64,000 bases of DNA from Caballeronia insecticola (GTDB lineage Bacteria; Pseudomonadota; Gammaproteobacteria; Burkholderiales; Burkholderiaceae), in NCBI RefSeq assembly GCF_000402035.1, contig NC_021287.1, positions 2,949,411 through 3,013,410 of the forward strand, given 5' to 3'. The translations under genes were made by a program, and so were the position numbers. Positions 35,921 through 44,125 of this stretch are shown in pieces. The number at the start of each line of letters is the position of its first letter. The first letter of the stretch is position 1. The notes under the pieces were generated by a model. It saw only the letters and a list, made by a program, of their open reading frames with translations, had not been told where the DNA came from and ran no database searches.

Positions 35921-36724
35921 ATGAACAAGACACGCGTCAAGGCGACGCTGGCCAATGCCACGCTCGTGGTGAGCATGTTGTCGGGAGTCGCGTTGACGTT
36001 GCAGGGCTGCGCGCTCGCGGTCGTCGGCGCGGCGGCTGGCGGCACGCTGATCGCCACGGATCGCCGTACGCTCGGCGCACAGACCGAAGACCGCGAGATT
36101 CAGGTGAAGGCGCTTTCGCGGATCAACGAGAATCTGCCCGATACCGCGCATGTCAACGTGACCGTCTTCAACCGGCGCGTGCTGCTGACCGGCGAAGTCC
36201 CCGACGACGCCGCGAAGCAGAAAGCCGAGGCCGTGGTGCGCGACATCAACAACGTCGGCAGTATCGTGAACGAACTGGCGGTCCAGGGCGCGAGCTCGAT
36301 CTCGACGCGCGCGAACGACTCGTATCTCGAAACCCGCGTGAAGACGGCGATGGTCGGCGAGAAGGATTTGCGCGCGAACTACTACAAGGTGGTGTGCGAG
36401 CGGGGCGTGGTCTATTTGATGGGGCTCGTGACGCCGGACGAAGGCGCGCATGGCGCGGATGTAGCGGCGCGTGTGCCGGGCGTCGAGCAGGTCGTGAAGG
36501 TGTTCCAGTACATCAAGCCGGAAGATGTGCAGGCGGTGGAAGCGGCAGCGGCGGCCGCATCCGATGCGGGTACTGTGAGCGCGCCGGCGGCGCCCGAGGC
36601 GACTGTGGGCACGGTGCCGGATTCGAGCGTGACGTCGCGTCCGCTGGATTCGCAGACGCCTGCGCCGGTCAAGAACTCGGACGTGCATCCGGGGAGTGCT
36701 AAACCGGCGCCGGCGGGGAAATGA
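35921..36724 (+). CDS. dolP: BON-domain outer-membrane lipoprotein, DolP/YraP-like
   Basis: The 267-residue precursor has a lipoprotein signal (lipobox TLQGC, C30), a glycine-rich stretch and two BON domains (about 60-125 with NVTVFNRRVLLTGEVPDD, and 140-205 with YYKVVCERGVVYLMGLV). DolP binds anionic phospholipids and supports outer-membrane integrity. It carries a Pro/Ala/Ser-rich C-terminal tail of about 60 residues, longer than in E. coli. Start ATG has AACGGAG upstream; the gene overlaps the cytochrome gene by four bases (ATGA). Confidence 0.9.
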   Translation: MNKTRVKATLANATLVVSMLSGVALTLQGCALAVVGAAAGGTLIATDRRTLGAQTEDREIQVKALSRINENLPDTAHVNVTVFNRRVLLTGEVPDDAAKQKAEAVVRDINNVGSIVNELAVQGASSISTRANDSYLETRVKTAMVGEKDLRANYYKVVCERGVVYLMGLVTPDEGAHGADVAARVPGVEQVVKVFQYIKPEDVQAVEAAAAAASDAGTVSAPAAPEATVGTVPDSSVTSRPLDSQTPAPVKNSDVHPGSAKPAPAGK

Positions 36725-37074
36725 GCATGTTGCGGGTGATGTTGGGTGTGGCGCTGGCGATGGTTGCATCTGGCGGGGCGTTCGCTGCGGAGCAGGTCGG
36801 TTCTGCCGCGGACGCGATTGCCATCGCGCGAAGCAATGCGTGCATGGGATGCCATGCGGTCGATCGCAAGCTCGTGGGGCCGTCGTTTCAGCAGATCGCC
36901 GAGAAGTACAAGGGCGATTCGCAGGCGAGTGCCAGGCTGGAGAAGAAGGTGAAGAACGGCGGCGCGGGCGTATGGGGCTCGATTCCGATGCCCTCGCATC
37001 CGAAGATGAGCGATGGGGATATCAAGACCGTCGTAGCGTGGGTGCTGGCGGGTGCGCCAGCGTTGCAGAAGTAG
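36721..37074 (+). CDS. Class I c-type cytochrome (c552-like)
   Basis: The 117-residue precursor has a signal peptide (cleavage after GGAFAAEQ, near residue 23) and a single haem-binding CMGCH motif near residue 41, with the axial methionine in PMPSHPKMSD. It is a periplasmic electron carrier of the cytochrome c551/c552 group. The start overlaps the stop of dolP by four bases, so the two are translationally coupled. Confidence 0.9.
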   Translation: MSMLRVMLGVALAMVASGGAFAAEQVGSAADAIAIARSNACMGCHAVDRKLVGPSFQQIAEKYKGDSQASARLEKKVKNGGAGVWGSIPMPSHPKMSDGDIKTVVAWVLAGAPALQK

Positions 37075-37136
37075 GCGGAATCGCGGCAGACGGCTTGATT
37101 TCGGGCGCGGCGGCTGTGGTAGAATTTTGTCTCGTT

Positions 37137-37212
<76 letters not shown>

Positions 37213-37219
37213 CGAATTC

Positions 37220-37254
37220 AAAGGGCTTGGCGTCTGCGACGGCAAGCCCTTTTT
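37220..37254 (+). terminator. Rho-independent terminator after tRNA-Ala
   Basis: Ten-base stem AAAGGGCTTG/CAAGCCCTTT with a 13-base loop, followed by T residues. Confidence 0.85.
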
Positions 37255-37328
37255 CATTTCCGCCGCCGCCCGCCTCATTCCCTCATCGCGATAAACTGAG
37301 CCACCTCATCAAACATGAGACGCACCCC

Positions 37329-37736
37329 ATGCCCATCAAAATCCGCGAAATCGATCACGTCGTGATCCGCTGCGCCGATCTCGACAACATGGTGCATTTC
37401 TACCGCGACGTACTAGCCTGTCCAATCGAGAAAGAACAACTCGACCTCGGTCTCGTGCAGATGCGCGCGGGCCGCTCGCTGATCGACTTGCTGGCCATCG
37501 GCGGAAAAATCGATCGCCCGGACAGTGGCCCGCCCGGCGCGGGCCGCAACATGGACCACTTGTGCGTGCGCGTCGAACCGTTCGACGCCCATGCATTACG
37601 CGCGCATCTCGAAAAGCATGGCGCGCGCATCGGCGAAGAGGCGCAACGCTACGGCGCTGAAGGCTTCGGCCCTTCGCTCTATCTATTCGACCCGGAAGGC
37701 AACATGATCGAGCTCAAAGGAGCGCCCGAAGCGTGA
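37329..37736 (+). CDS. VOC family protein (glyoxalase/dioxygenase superfamily)
   Basis: The 135-residue protein is a single vicinal-oxygen-chelate domain. It starts with REIDHVVIRCADLDNMVHFY, with H10-like metal ligand in the first beta strand, MDHLCVRVEPFDAH in the second half and LYLFDPEGNMIEL with the terminal glutamate. It may isomerise or cleave small metabolites with a divalent metal; the substrate is not known. It converges on yaeQ with a three-base gap. Confidence 0.86.
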   Translation: MPIKIREIDHVVIRCADLDNMVHFYRDVLACPIEKEQLDLGLVQMRAGRSLIDLLAIGGKIDRPDSGPPGAGRNMDHLCVRVEPFDAHALRAHLEKHGARIGEEAQRYGAEGFGPSLYLFDPEGNMIELKGAPEA

Positions 37737-37739
37737 CGA

Positions 37740-38291
37740 TCAGGCCGCGCCGGCCTTCAGCACGTTCCAGCGTATCGCGACGGCATCGACCTTTTCGCTG
37801 CTCAACGAGACATCGCCGTCCTGCACCATCAGTTGCAAGCGCATCGTCCGTTCGGCCAGCTTGCCGAGCGCATCGGCGACGCCATCCGCGACCGACCAGA
37901 CCGTCACGTTCTGCAGTCGCTCGACCTTACCCTTCACGCCCTGCCACCAGATGTCCGCCGTCCTGCCTGCATACGCGATCACGATCACGCGGTCCGAGCG
38001 GCCGCTCGCCTTCGAGATGCGCCGCTCGTCGGGCTGGCCTACGTCGATCCACGTCTGAATTTGCCCCGTGAGATCCTTCTGCCAGAGGTCCGGCTCGTCG
38101 GTGTCCGACAGTCCCTTGCAGAACTCCAGGCGCTCATCGGCGAAAAGGCCGAACGCGGCGACGCGCATCATCATCCGCTCGTCCGTCTCGGACGGATGGC
38201 GCGCGATAGTCAGGGAATGATCGCCGTAGTAGTGGCGATCCATGTCGGCAATCTGCAGGTCTGCCTTGTAAATCGTTGATTTAAGAGCCAT
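37740..38291 (-). CDS. yaeQ: YaeQ family protein
   Basis: The 183-residue protein matches YaeQ throughout: LKSTIYKADLQIADMDRHYY at the start, LTIARHPSETDERMMMRVAAF, WQKDLTGQIQTWIDVGQPDE and RTMRLQLMVQDGDVSL. YaeQ has a PD-(D/E)xK nuclease-like fold of unknown function; it was linked to haemolysin-gene transcription as a suppressor of RfaH loss in enteric bacteria. Single gene. Confidence 0.92.
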   Translation of the reverse strand: MALKSTIYKADLQIADMDRHYYGDHSLTIARHPSETDERMMMRVAAFGLFADERLEFCKGLSDTDEPDLWQKDLTGQIQTWIDVGQPDERRISKASGRSDRVIVIAYAGRTADIWWQGVKGKVERLQNVTVWSVADGVADALGKLAERTMRLQLMVQDGDVSLSSEKVDAVAIRWNVLKAGAA

Positions 38292-38515
38292 TCAGCGTCG
38301 ATGGCCGGCGCATCGGCCGGCGGATTGGAGAGTTGAGCGGTACGGCGGAAGGATCGATGCGGCGCCATCCGTCGCGCACGAAAGCGATATTGTGCGGCGA
38401 ATCGATGCAGATAGGGAGACGAAGTGACGCTCGCCGACGCAAGGTCGGTCGCGCAGAAGAAAGTCCCGATTTTAGCGGCGATTAATTCCCGCGAAATCGC
38501 GACAAAATCGAGTCA

Positions 38516-38540
38516 CCGGCGCGATTTAGATTCGCGCCGG
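38516..38540 (-). terminator. Hairpin downstream of the small secreted protein gene
   Basis: Nine-base perfect stem CCGGCGCGA/TCGCGCCGG with a seven-base AT-rich loop, about 32 bases after the stop codon of the minus-strand gene at 38573. The tail is not T-rich. Confidence 0.5.
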
Positions 38541-38572
38541 ATTAGACAAGACGAATTACGCGATAAACCGCG

Positions 38573-38917
38573 TTATTGATCGATGAATCGATCCGCGGTC
38601 CACATGCCTTGCGTGTCGCTGTTGGATGCATTGACGAATTCGACGTCATGTCCGACGACACGCACCACACGAAAATGCGATTCGACCGGAGTCGAAATGC
38701 ATTCGAAGCCTTCGAAATACTGCTGCATTTTCTGATGCTCGCCGGCTCTCGCATGCTGGTCGGCCGAATCGAACTTGTCTTTGGACAAGCAGCCATACGA
38801 GTTGGGCCGGAAGGTGAACGTCTGCTGAGGCTGAATAACGCTGTCCTGGGCTTGTGCGGCGGATACGATTGCGAACAAACCCATCATCGCGAAGAGAGCA
38901 CTGGCGCGTTTCTTCAT
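38573..38917 (-). CDS. Secreted hypothetical protein
   Basis: The 114-residue precursor has a signal peptide (KKRASALFAMMGLFAIVSAA, cleavage after AQAQ near residue 23). The mature part has two cysteines (GCLSKD and FECIST) that could form a disulphide, and contains EFVNASNSDTQGMWT near the end. No family name is certain. The ATG at 38917 is preferred because the signal peptide starts there and GAGGCG lies upstream. It has lower GC than its neighbours. Confidence 0.72.
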   Translation of the reverse strand: MKKRASALFAMMGLFAIVSAAQAQDSVIQPQQTFTFRPNSYGCLSKDKFDSADQHARAGEHQKMQQYFEGFECISTPVESHFRVVRVVGHDVEFVNASNSDTQGMWTADRFIDQ

Positions 38918-38932
38918 GTATTTCGCCTCCAA

Positions 38933-39316
38933 ACGAATATCGTTTCGGAATTAGCTACGTATTTAAAAGCGGCTGACCGCAAAACTCATGCTAGATGAGT
39001 GCTGCGAACTTGCAAGCATAAGTTGTGTGCGGCTGCAACACGTCAGAATGTCGCAGCGCCTTAAATCGATTAATAACACGCGTGCATTGAATGAATCGAT
39101 TCGAAAATCCGGCTTGAGAGAAATGAAAGGCACGTTTCGAGTGCATTTGGCTGCGACAATTTGCCCGCTCGCGCGATTTGGTGCGGTGCATTAGCGCGCC
39201 TTGCGCGAGGCCGAACATTCATGCGCCGCGAGCGCGTCGTCAAGCTGGCTGAACGGCCTATTGCCATGTGCGCGCGTTCGTGGATAAATCGACGCATCGA
39301 ATCCTGGAGAACAAGC
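38933..39316. other. 384-base intergenic region
   Basis: I see no supportable gene. The region is AT-rich around 39060-39110 and contains two ATCGATT motifs and a possible upstream region for the LysE gene, with GGAGAACAAGC as ribosome-binding site at the end. Confidence 0.4.
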
Positions 39317-39943
39317 ATGACCCTCACTCAATGGCTGCCGTTCGCGATCGCGTCGGCGATTCTCGTCGCGATTCCCGGGCCGACCGTTCTGCTCGTCGTG
39401 TCGTACGCGCTCGGCCACGGCCGCAAATACGCGTTCGCGACGACTGCCGGCGTCGCGCTCGGCGATCTCACCGCGATGACCGCCTCCATGCTCGGACTCG
39501 GCGTGCTGCTCGCGGCATCGGCGGAATTGTTCATGATCGTGAAGTGGATCGGCGCGGCTTATCTCGTCTACCTCGGCATCAAGCTGTGGCGCGCGCCGGC
39601 CATCGACACGGACGCCGCCCAGCTTACGGACGAGCTGCGCACCGGACGCATCATGGCGCACGCGTATGCCGTCACGACGCTGAACCCGAAGAGCATCATT
39701 TTCTTCGTCGCGTTCGTGCCGCAATTCATCGATCCGCACGCTGCGAGCGTGTCGCAAATCGCGATTTTCGAAGCCACGTTCGTCGGACTGGCGGCCGCTA
39801 ACGCCTTCGCGTACGCGCTCCTCGCGTCCGGCGCGCGCCGCGCGATCCGCAAGCCTTCCGTGCAGCGTGCAGTGAACCGCACCGGCGGGGCGCTCCTGAT
39901 GGGCGCGGGCGTCTTCGCGGCGGCCTGGAAGAAAGCAACATGA
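39317..39943 (+). CDS. LysE family translocator (RhtB-like amino-acid exporter)
   Basis: The 208-residue inner-membrane protein has six predicted helices. The N-terminal VAIPGPTVLLVVSYALGHGR, GVALGDLTAM and TLNPKSIIFFVAFVPQFI are the LysE/RhtB family marks. It should export amino acids or homoserine-lactone-like compounds. It overlaps the following NTF2-like gene by four bases, so both form an operon that ends just before the island. Confidence 0.92.
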   Translation: MTLTQWLPFAIASAILVAIPGPTVLLVVSYALGHGRKYAFATTAGVALGDLTAMTASMLGLGVLLAASAELFMIVKWIGAAYLVYLGIKLWRAPAIDTDAAQLTDELRTGRIMAHAYAVTTLNPKSIIFFVAFVPQFIDPHAASVSQIAIFEATFVGLAAANAFAYALLASGARRAIRKPSVQRAVNRTGGALLMGAGVFAAAWKKAT

Positions 39944-40410
39944 GTCAGGCCGAAGACTGGAACGCGAACGCGCGGCGCGTGTATTTCGGCTTGCTCGAAG
40001 ACTGGAACCGGCAGGACGCCGTTGCCATGGCGGAGCGTTTCGCCGAGCGCGGTAGTCTGATCGGCTTCGACGGAAGTACGGTCGACGGACGCGCATGCAT
40101 CGAAGCGCATCTCCAGCCGATATTCGCGCAGCATGCCACGCCGCTTTTCGTCGCGAAGGTGCGCGAGGTCAGACGCATGGCGAATGGCCAGACGCTGCTC
40201 GTGCGTGCGGTCGCCGGAATGTGGCCGCGCGGCGCGAACGAACTCGATCCGCGCTTCAACGCGATCCAGACGACGCTGCTCTCGCTCTGCGACGGGGCTT
40301 ATCGAATCGAGATGTTCCAGAACACGCCTGCCGCGCTTCACGGGCGGCCCGATGAAGGCGAGAAACTGAGCGCGGAGTTGCGTGAGATCGGCAGGCCGCC
40401 GGGCGTCTGA
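39940..40410 (+). CDS. Nuclear transport factor 2-like (SgcJ/EcaC type) protein
   Basis: The 156-residue protein is a single SnoaL/NTF2-like alpha+beta cone domain: ARRVYFGLLEDWNRQDA, AERGSLIGFDGSTVDGR and FNAIQTTLLSL. Members include small enzymes and binding proteins of many functions, so no role can be given. Its stop codon lies one base before the proposed left end of the island, so the LysE/NTF2 operon marks the chromosomal flank. Confidence 0.78.
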   Translation: MSQAEDWNANARRVYFGLLEDWNRQDAVAMAERFAERGSLIGFDGSTVDGRACIEAHLQPIFAQHATPLFVAKVREVRRMANGQTLLVRAVAGMWPRGANELDPRFNAIQTTLLSLCDGAYRIEMFQNTPAALHGRPDEGEKLSAELREIGRPPGV

Positions 40411-40411
40411 G

Positions 40412-40430
40412 CTTACTTCGATGCAGAAGC
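40412..40430. repeat. Proposed attL: copy of the mnmE 3' end
   Basis: On the minus strand GCTTCTGCATCGAAGTAAG resembles the mnmE end GCTTTTGCATCGGAAAGTAG, sharing CGATGCA, AAGC and TACTT blocks with two bases missing. It lies one base after the NTF2-like stop codon. The core is not identical, so the assignment is tentative. Confidence 0.5.
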
Positions 40431-40486
40431 TATTGTTCAGGCTGAGAAGCCCTAAATCCGGGTCAATGAAGCCACGTGGGAATTTT

Positions 40487-40513
40487 TGTGTCCCAAAGTG
40501 TGTACCTAAAACC
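40487..40513 (+). repeat. Integrase-arm-like motif near the left end of the island
   Basis: TGTGTCCCAAAGTGTGTACC resembles the two motifs at 58775-58827 around the P4-type integrase start. Arm-type binding sites of tyrosine recombinases commonly lie near both ends of an element. Confidence 0.55.
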
Positions 40514-40546
40514 GAAGTCGTCTTTGTGAACGACCCCGGTTGGATG

Positions 40547-41395
40547 CTAGCTTGACATTCCCTGCGGTGCTGCGATCGAACTGCTGACCGCTGTGCCTTC
40601 GAACAACTTCCACACGCGATGAGTTTTACAATCCTGTTCGCACATTGTTCGGAGCAACCAGATGCGCTGCCAAAGATCATCCTCGGGCGGGAGGTGCGCG
40701 ATCTTCAATCCCAAATCGGCTGCTTCTCGAGAGTCAATGACCGATCCATGCGAGTGGTAGTGATCGCGCGTCGAAATCTTATTCACGATTTCCTCGATCA
40801 CCTTAGGTTCGGCGCCTTTGAGCATCCCACTTGTAAGGACGGCGGTGGCCAGCTTCTTCGTTTGCGCAACAGCCAATGAGGCGAACCCAGCGATAAGCGG
40901 CGGGTGCTTCTCGGCCGATTTGAGGATCAGGTCGGCAGGTACTACATTGCCCGGCCCGAGTACGACGTTAGGGTCGATGGGGCCCAATTCCGAATGCACC
41001 CCCATCACGATCTCGCGACCAGTTAGGGCAATCACGGTGCCATTGCTTTTTGCTCGCCGTGGCACGATGACACGCAGATCCGTGGTCATCGCAGTCAGGA
41101 TTGACACGATTTTCTCGGTCGCATCGGTGTAGCCGCCGTTCGTTTCGAGCATCAGGTCGACCGGCTCGCCCTTGAGCGTGCTCAGCAACTCAGCGAGGTA
41201 GGTATCGTCGTTGGGATCTACCTGCGCATTCGTCGAGCAATCTGCGTAATACACGACAAAGCGCCGTTTCGTAACGGCCTCGATGTCTCGGATGAGCAGT
41301 TGCCGGAGATAACGGTCTTTGTTGTGGACCCAAAAAAGAGGGGACTGCTTCGGTAGAGCAGTCCCCCGTGGGAACAATTCGTTTGTGTCGGACAT
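40547..41395 (-). CDS. SDH family Clp-fold serine proteinase
   Basis: The 282-residue protein matches the SDH_sah (serine dehydrogenase proteinase) family, a ClpP/SppA-like fold. FVVYYADCSTNAQVDPNDD and VDLMLETNGGYTDATEKIV lie in the N-terminal half; RRAKSNGTVIALTGREIVMG holds the likely catalytic serine, and LGPIDPNV follows. No signal peptide is seen, so it should be cytoplasmic. It is 11 bases downstream of a small gene on the same strand. Its place at the island edge marks it as cargo. Function is unknown; a role in phage defence or stress is a possibility only. Confidence 0.82.
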   Translation of the reverse strand: MSDTNELFPRGTALPKQSPLFWVHNKDRYLRQLLIRDIEAVTKRRFVVYYADCSTNAQVDPNDDTYLAELLSTLKGEPVDLMLETNGGYTDATEKIVSILTAMTTDLRVIVPRRAKSNGTVIALTGREIVMGVHSELGPIDPNVVLGPGNVVPADLILKSAEKHPPLIAGFASLAVAQTKKLATAVLTSGMLKGAEPKVIEEIVNKISTRDHYHSHGSVIDSREAADLGLKIAHLPPEDDLWQRIWLLRTMCEQDCKTHRVWKLFEGTAVSSSIAAPQGMSS

Positions 41396-41406
41396 TGCCT
41401 AGAGGG

Positions 41407-41622
41407 TCACCATGTGCGCAGGTAAGCGTTGGCCGAAATGACGTTCGGTTCGTTGTTAGCCTGCTCCAACAACTTTGCGGCCTTCATGATGTCTACTTCG
41501 GACGTACCGCGAGCTTCATACACGTTGCTCCCGACGTAGTCCCCTTGGGGGGCCGGATTAAAGAGAGACGGGTAGTCCAGTTCCCGCAGTGGTAAGCCGA
41601 GCGAGGAAGCGAGGAAATTCAT
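41407..41622 (-). CDS. Hypothetical 71-residue protein upstream of the SDH proteinase
   Basis: The small protein starts MNFLASSLGLPLRELDYPSL and includes TSEVDIMKAAKLLEQANNE. It looks soluble and partly helical. I start at the ATG at 41622 because a GAGGTCAAAC-like sequence precedes it; the frame is open upstream. It forms an apparent two-gene operon with the SDH proteinase gene. No family is recognised. Confidence 0.6.
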   Translation of the reverse strand: MNFLASSLGLPLRELDYPSLFNPAPQGDYVGSNVYEARGTSEVDIMKAAKLLEQANNEPNVISANAYLRTW

Positions 41623-41923
41623 GTTTGACCTCAAAAATAGTTCGCACTGGGTCGAGCGACTAATTGGTGACTGCATTAACGGCACGGCGGCTAGAGACTT
41701 GAGGCCGCGTCTAGCCCACTTCTATACGGACCAAACTGTACGGCAAACGGTTCCCGCCAGCAATCCCGTAATGCCGTCGTCTGTTGTTCCGGTCTCAAAA
41801 AAATATCATACGAGTCATGCGGTTATGCACTTTTGCTGAGAGACTAGGCAAGCTTTACCGATAGCCAGAGTATTCGTCGCCTCATTTGTCTTGCCTCAGC
41901 TAAAAATCGGGCTCGGCTGACGA
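41623..41923. other. 301-base intergenic region within the island
   Basis: No gene is supported. The region is AT-richer than the chromosome and probably carries the promoter of the SDH operon. Nothing else was seen. Confidence 0.4.
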
Positions 41924-42133
41924 TCATCGCCAAGACAGAGAGGGATCGCAAAGGTACCGGTGTATCTCGTCGTTCCTCCAGACTGTTACACGACTAGAAA
42001 GCCGGATTGGCCTTGGGGCGCGGCCAGACCGGTACATTTGGCGCCACGTTTCCCGGCACACGCCCACGAACGGCGCGATCTGGCTCCAGCGCGAATGGCC
42101 GACAAGCGGGAGCGTGTTCGCGTGCCTATGCAT
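41924..42133 (-). CDS. AlpA-like helix-turn-helix regulator (copy 1)
   Basis: The 69-residue protein contains SRWSQIAPFVGVCRETWRQM followed by YRSGRAPRPIRLSSR, a DNA-binding domain like AlpA of CP4-57. AlpA proteins usually control excision or integrase expression. Its start codon overlaps the stop codon of the adjacent integrase by eight bases. A related protein lies at 54191-54433, with the same SRWSQ...RETWR...SGRAP pattern. Confidence 0.75.
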   Translation of the reverse strand: MHRHANTLPLVGHSRWSQIAPFVGVCRETWRQMYRSGRAPRPIRLSSRVTVWRNDEIHRYLCDPSLSWR

Positions 42134-43034
42134 GGTCTGCTCCCGCCAATTCCTGTTTCGCGTACACCGTCTCAACCCAGATGCCCCGTCCGTCTCCATG
42201 GCCTAGCCACATAGACACGCCCGCGGCGGCTTCACGTCGACTGATGCCCGAGCCCTTGAGCCTTCGAAGGTGTTCGCAGGCGTATGCGTAGCGGAGGCTG
42301 TGGGGCGCAATCTCGCCGCGCATGCCCGCCTTGCGTACCACATAGTGATATCGCTCCATCGCTTTTTTCAGATCGGGCTTACGTACCAGGCGGCCGTTCG
42401 AGCGTCGGGCGAGATCCATTGCCTCCTGCACCAGCTCGGCGGCATGGGCACGATCCAGAGCCGGCGAACGCCGCGTCTTGCCGCCCTTCGTGCCGTGAAT
42501 GACGATCACCATGCCGTCGCCGACCGCATTGGTCAGTACACGACTCCAATCCGGCAACGACGGCACGCAGCGAACCGCTTCCTGTGCGCGAAGACCGAAT
42601 TCCATTTGAAGCCTTAGGACCATGGCGACACCTTCGTCGATCATTTCGGCGCAGGCGATGTATCGCTGCGCTTCCTCAGGTGCGAGGGGCCGCTTGGTGC
42701 CGCTCCGGCTTGCTCCAGCGACGCCTACAACAGCGTTGCTCATACGGTCGGCGAACGGGCGCCGGCCTATTCCCTCAAGCGCCGTGCGGATGTGCGCCAT
42801 GTTGTTGGCGATCGTTCTCGGCGTCAGCGAGCGCTCCATCATGTTCGCTACCCATGCCTCGATGTGCTTCTCTTGAATCTGGCCCGTCGCATGAATCTGG
42901 AACCCTGTCTGCCAGAGAAAGCCGGCGAACCGCGCAAGGGAAGATTCCCTGGCGACACGCGTCAGATGACCTTGTTTGCCCCTCGCTTTGCGAGCTGCGC
43001 GGCTCAGGTCGGCCGCAAGCGATTTGTGAGACAT
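42126..43034 (-). CDS. Tyrosine recombinase/integrase (Integrase_1 type, second integrase of the island)
   Basis: The 302-residue protein has an N-terminal SAM-like domain (FAGFLWQTGFQI, RTIANNMAHIRTAL) and a catalytic domain with Arg in FGLRAQEAVR, His and Arg in APHSLRYAYACEH, His in WLGHGDGRG and nucleophile Tyr in VETVYAKQ. All catalytic residues are present. The start is taken at the ATG with GGGGTGGAG before it; earlier in-frame starts exist up to 43091. It is coupled to the downstream AlpA-like gene. It probably marks an older or nested element. Confidence 0.85.
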   Translation of the reverse strand: MSHKSLAADLSRAARKARGKQGHLTRVARESSLARFAGFLWQTGFQIHATGQIQEKHIEAWVANMMERSLTPRTIANNMAHIRTALEGIGRRPFADRMSNAVVGVAGASRSGTKRPLAPEEAQRYIACAEMIDEGVAMVLRLQMEFGLRAQEAVRCVPSLPDWSRVLTNAVGDGMVIVIHGTKGGKTRRSPALDRAHAAELVQEAMDLARRSNGRLVRKPDLKKAMERYHYVVRKAGMRGEIAPHSLRYAYACEHLRRLKGSGISRREAAAGVSMWLGHGDGRGIWVETVYAKQELAGADHA

Positions 43035-43091
43035 CTCCACCCCATCAGCCATGCGCGAGACTCGACCCCAGTTGCCTCCCTGCGAAGTCAC

Positions 43092-43927
43092 TTTGAGCCG
43101 CAGGAGCGGCCGGGAGGCAACAACGGGGGCGCGAGCCTCCGAATGGTGAGTTTGTGAGTGTTCTGCCTCGGCAAGCCGGTGCAGCCCGTGTGCGCGAGCG
43201 ATGAGGCTCGGGCACTCGGGAGATCACTTCATCCCCGTTGTTGTGTGACTTGCGGCTGTGCGATCAACCGGGTCGCCAATCCCGGAAGCGCGAAGAGTTG
43301 AGGCCGGGGTCGGCCGTAGGCAGTTGGAGGCCCGAAATCGGGCGGACGACAAAAGGACAGTTGCGTATGAGGGATGACGGTCGAACGACCGGGATGAGGA
43401 ATTGCAAGATGGGGCCTGCGCGGCCGCAGCAGAAGACGCGCGCACGAATGCACGGAAGGGGGGGCGAGCTTTGGAGAACAGGGGAAACAAACAAGATAGC
43501 CACAGTGCAGGGCGGAGCTCGCATCCCTTCAGGATGCAAGAGCCCCTACCCCAGTAGCCCGAGTTTGTAGGTCGATGCGTCATAGACGCGAGAGTGCGGC
43601 TAGATTAGTTCCCGATCAGCCGACTTGCAAGCGACATCCGACGCCAGTCCCAGAGTGGCTGTCAAGATTCCAGAGTGACGCAACTGACTTTTCAAAATGC
43701 GTGAAGGCGGGACGGTCATTTTGCAGAGTGATGCCGATAAAGCCACACGTAGAGGCCATGCTCTAAACAACGGGTAGTCGATACGGTTCGGTGATCGAGT
43801 CCGCGGTTTTTTCAGAGGCGGAAGTCAGGTTTAAGTTTTTTAAGCACATTCCGATAAATCAACGAAAGACGGGCTGCGGTTCTCGGCCCACAACTATGCC
43901 GCCCTGCCAAAAAAAAGGAATGTGTCT
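43092..43927. other. 836-base region without a supportable gene
   Basis: I see no frame with convincing protein character. A frame starting at 43367 with AAAGGA upstream is only weakly possible. A hairpin GCATCC/GGATGC at 43521-43537 extends to GCTC/GAGC. The ribosome-binding site AAGGA at 43915 belongs to the next gene. The region could hold recombination sites for the adjacent integrase, or an RNA. Confidence 0.4.
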
Positions 43928-44125
43928 ATGGCGAAACGAAGGCAACACCGATTTGGACTCACACGTCACGCATCGAAAAAAAGCATGTCCGAGCTTTCCA
44001 GTCATCACTCGGTCACCGTCAGCGATACGATCCAGGCGCCGCACGACGAGGAGTCCAGCAGTCTTCCGCGCGTTGCGCCGCCGCAGGCTCGCCAAGATTC
44101 TCAGACCGTGAAAAGAGCAGAATGA
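43928..44125 (+). CDS. Hypothetical 65-residue protein
   Basis: The protein is basic at the start (MAKRRQHRFGLTRHASKKSM), then Ser/His/Pro/Gln-rich, and is likely disordered. An AAGGA ribosome-binding site lies eight bases before the ATG, and the stop codon overlaps the next gene's start by four bases (ATGA); both support a real, coupled gene. No family is recognised. Confidence 0.55.
   Translation: MAKRRQHRFGLTRHASKKSMSELSSHHSVTVSDTIQAPHDEESSSLPRVAPPQARQDSQTVKRAE

Noticed and set aside
43238..43570. A 110-codon plus-strand frame in the gene-free part of the island
   Set aside because: Composition is low in hydrophobic residues, the start is ambiguous and no coupling with neighbours exists.
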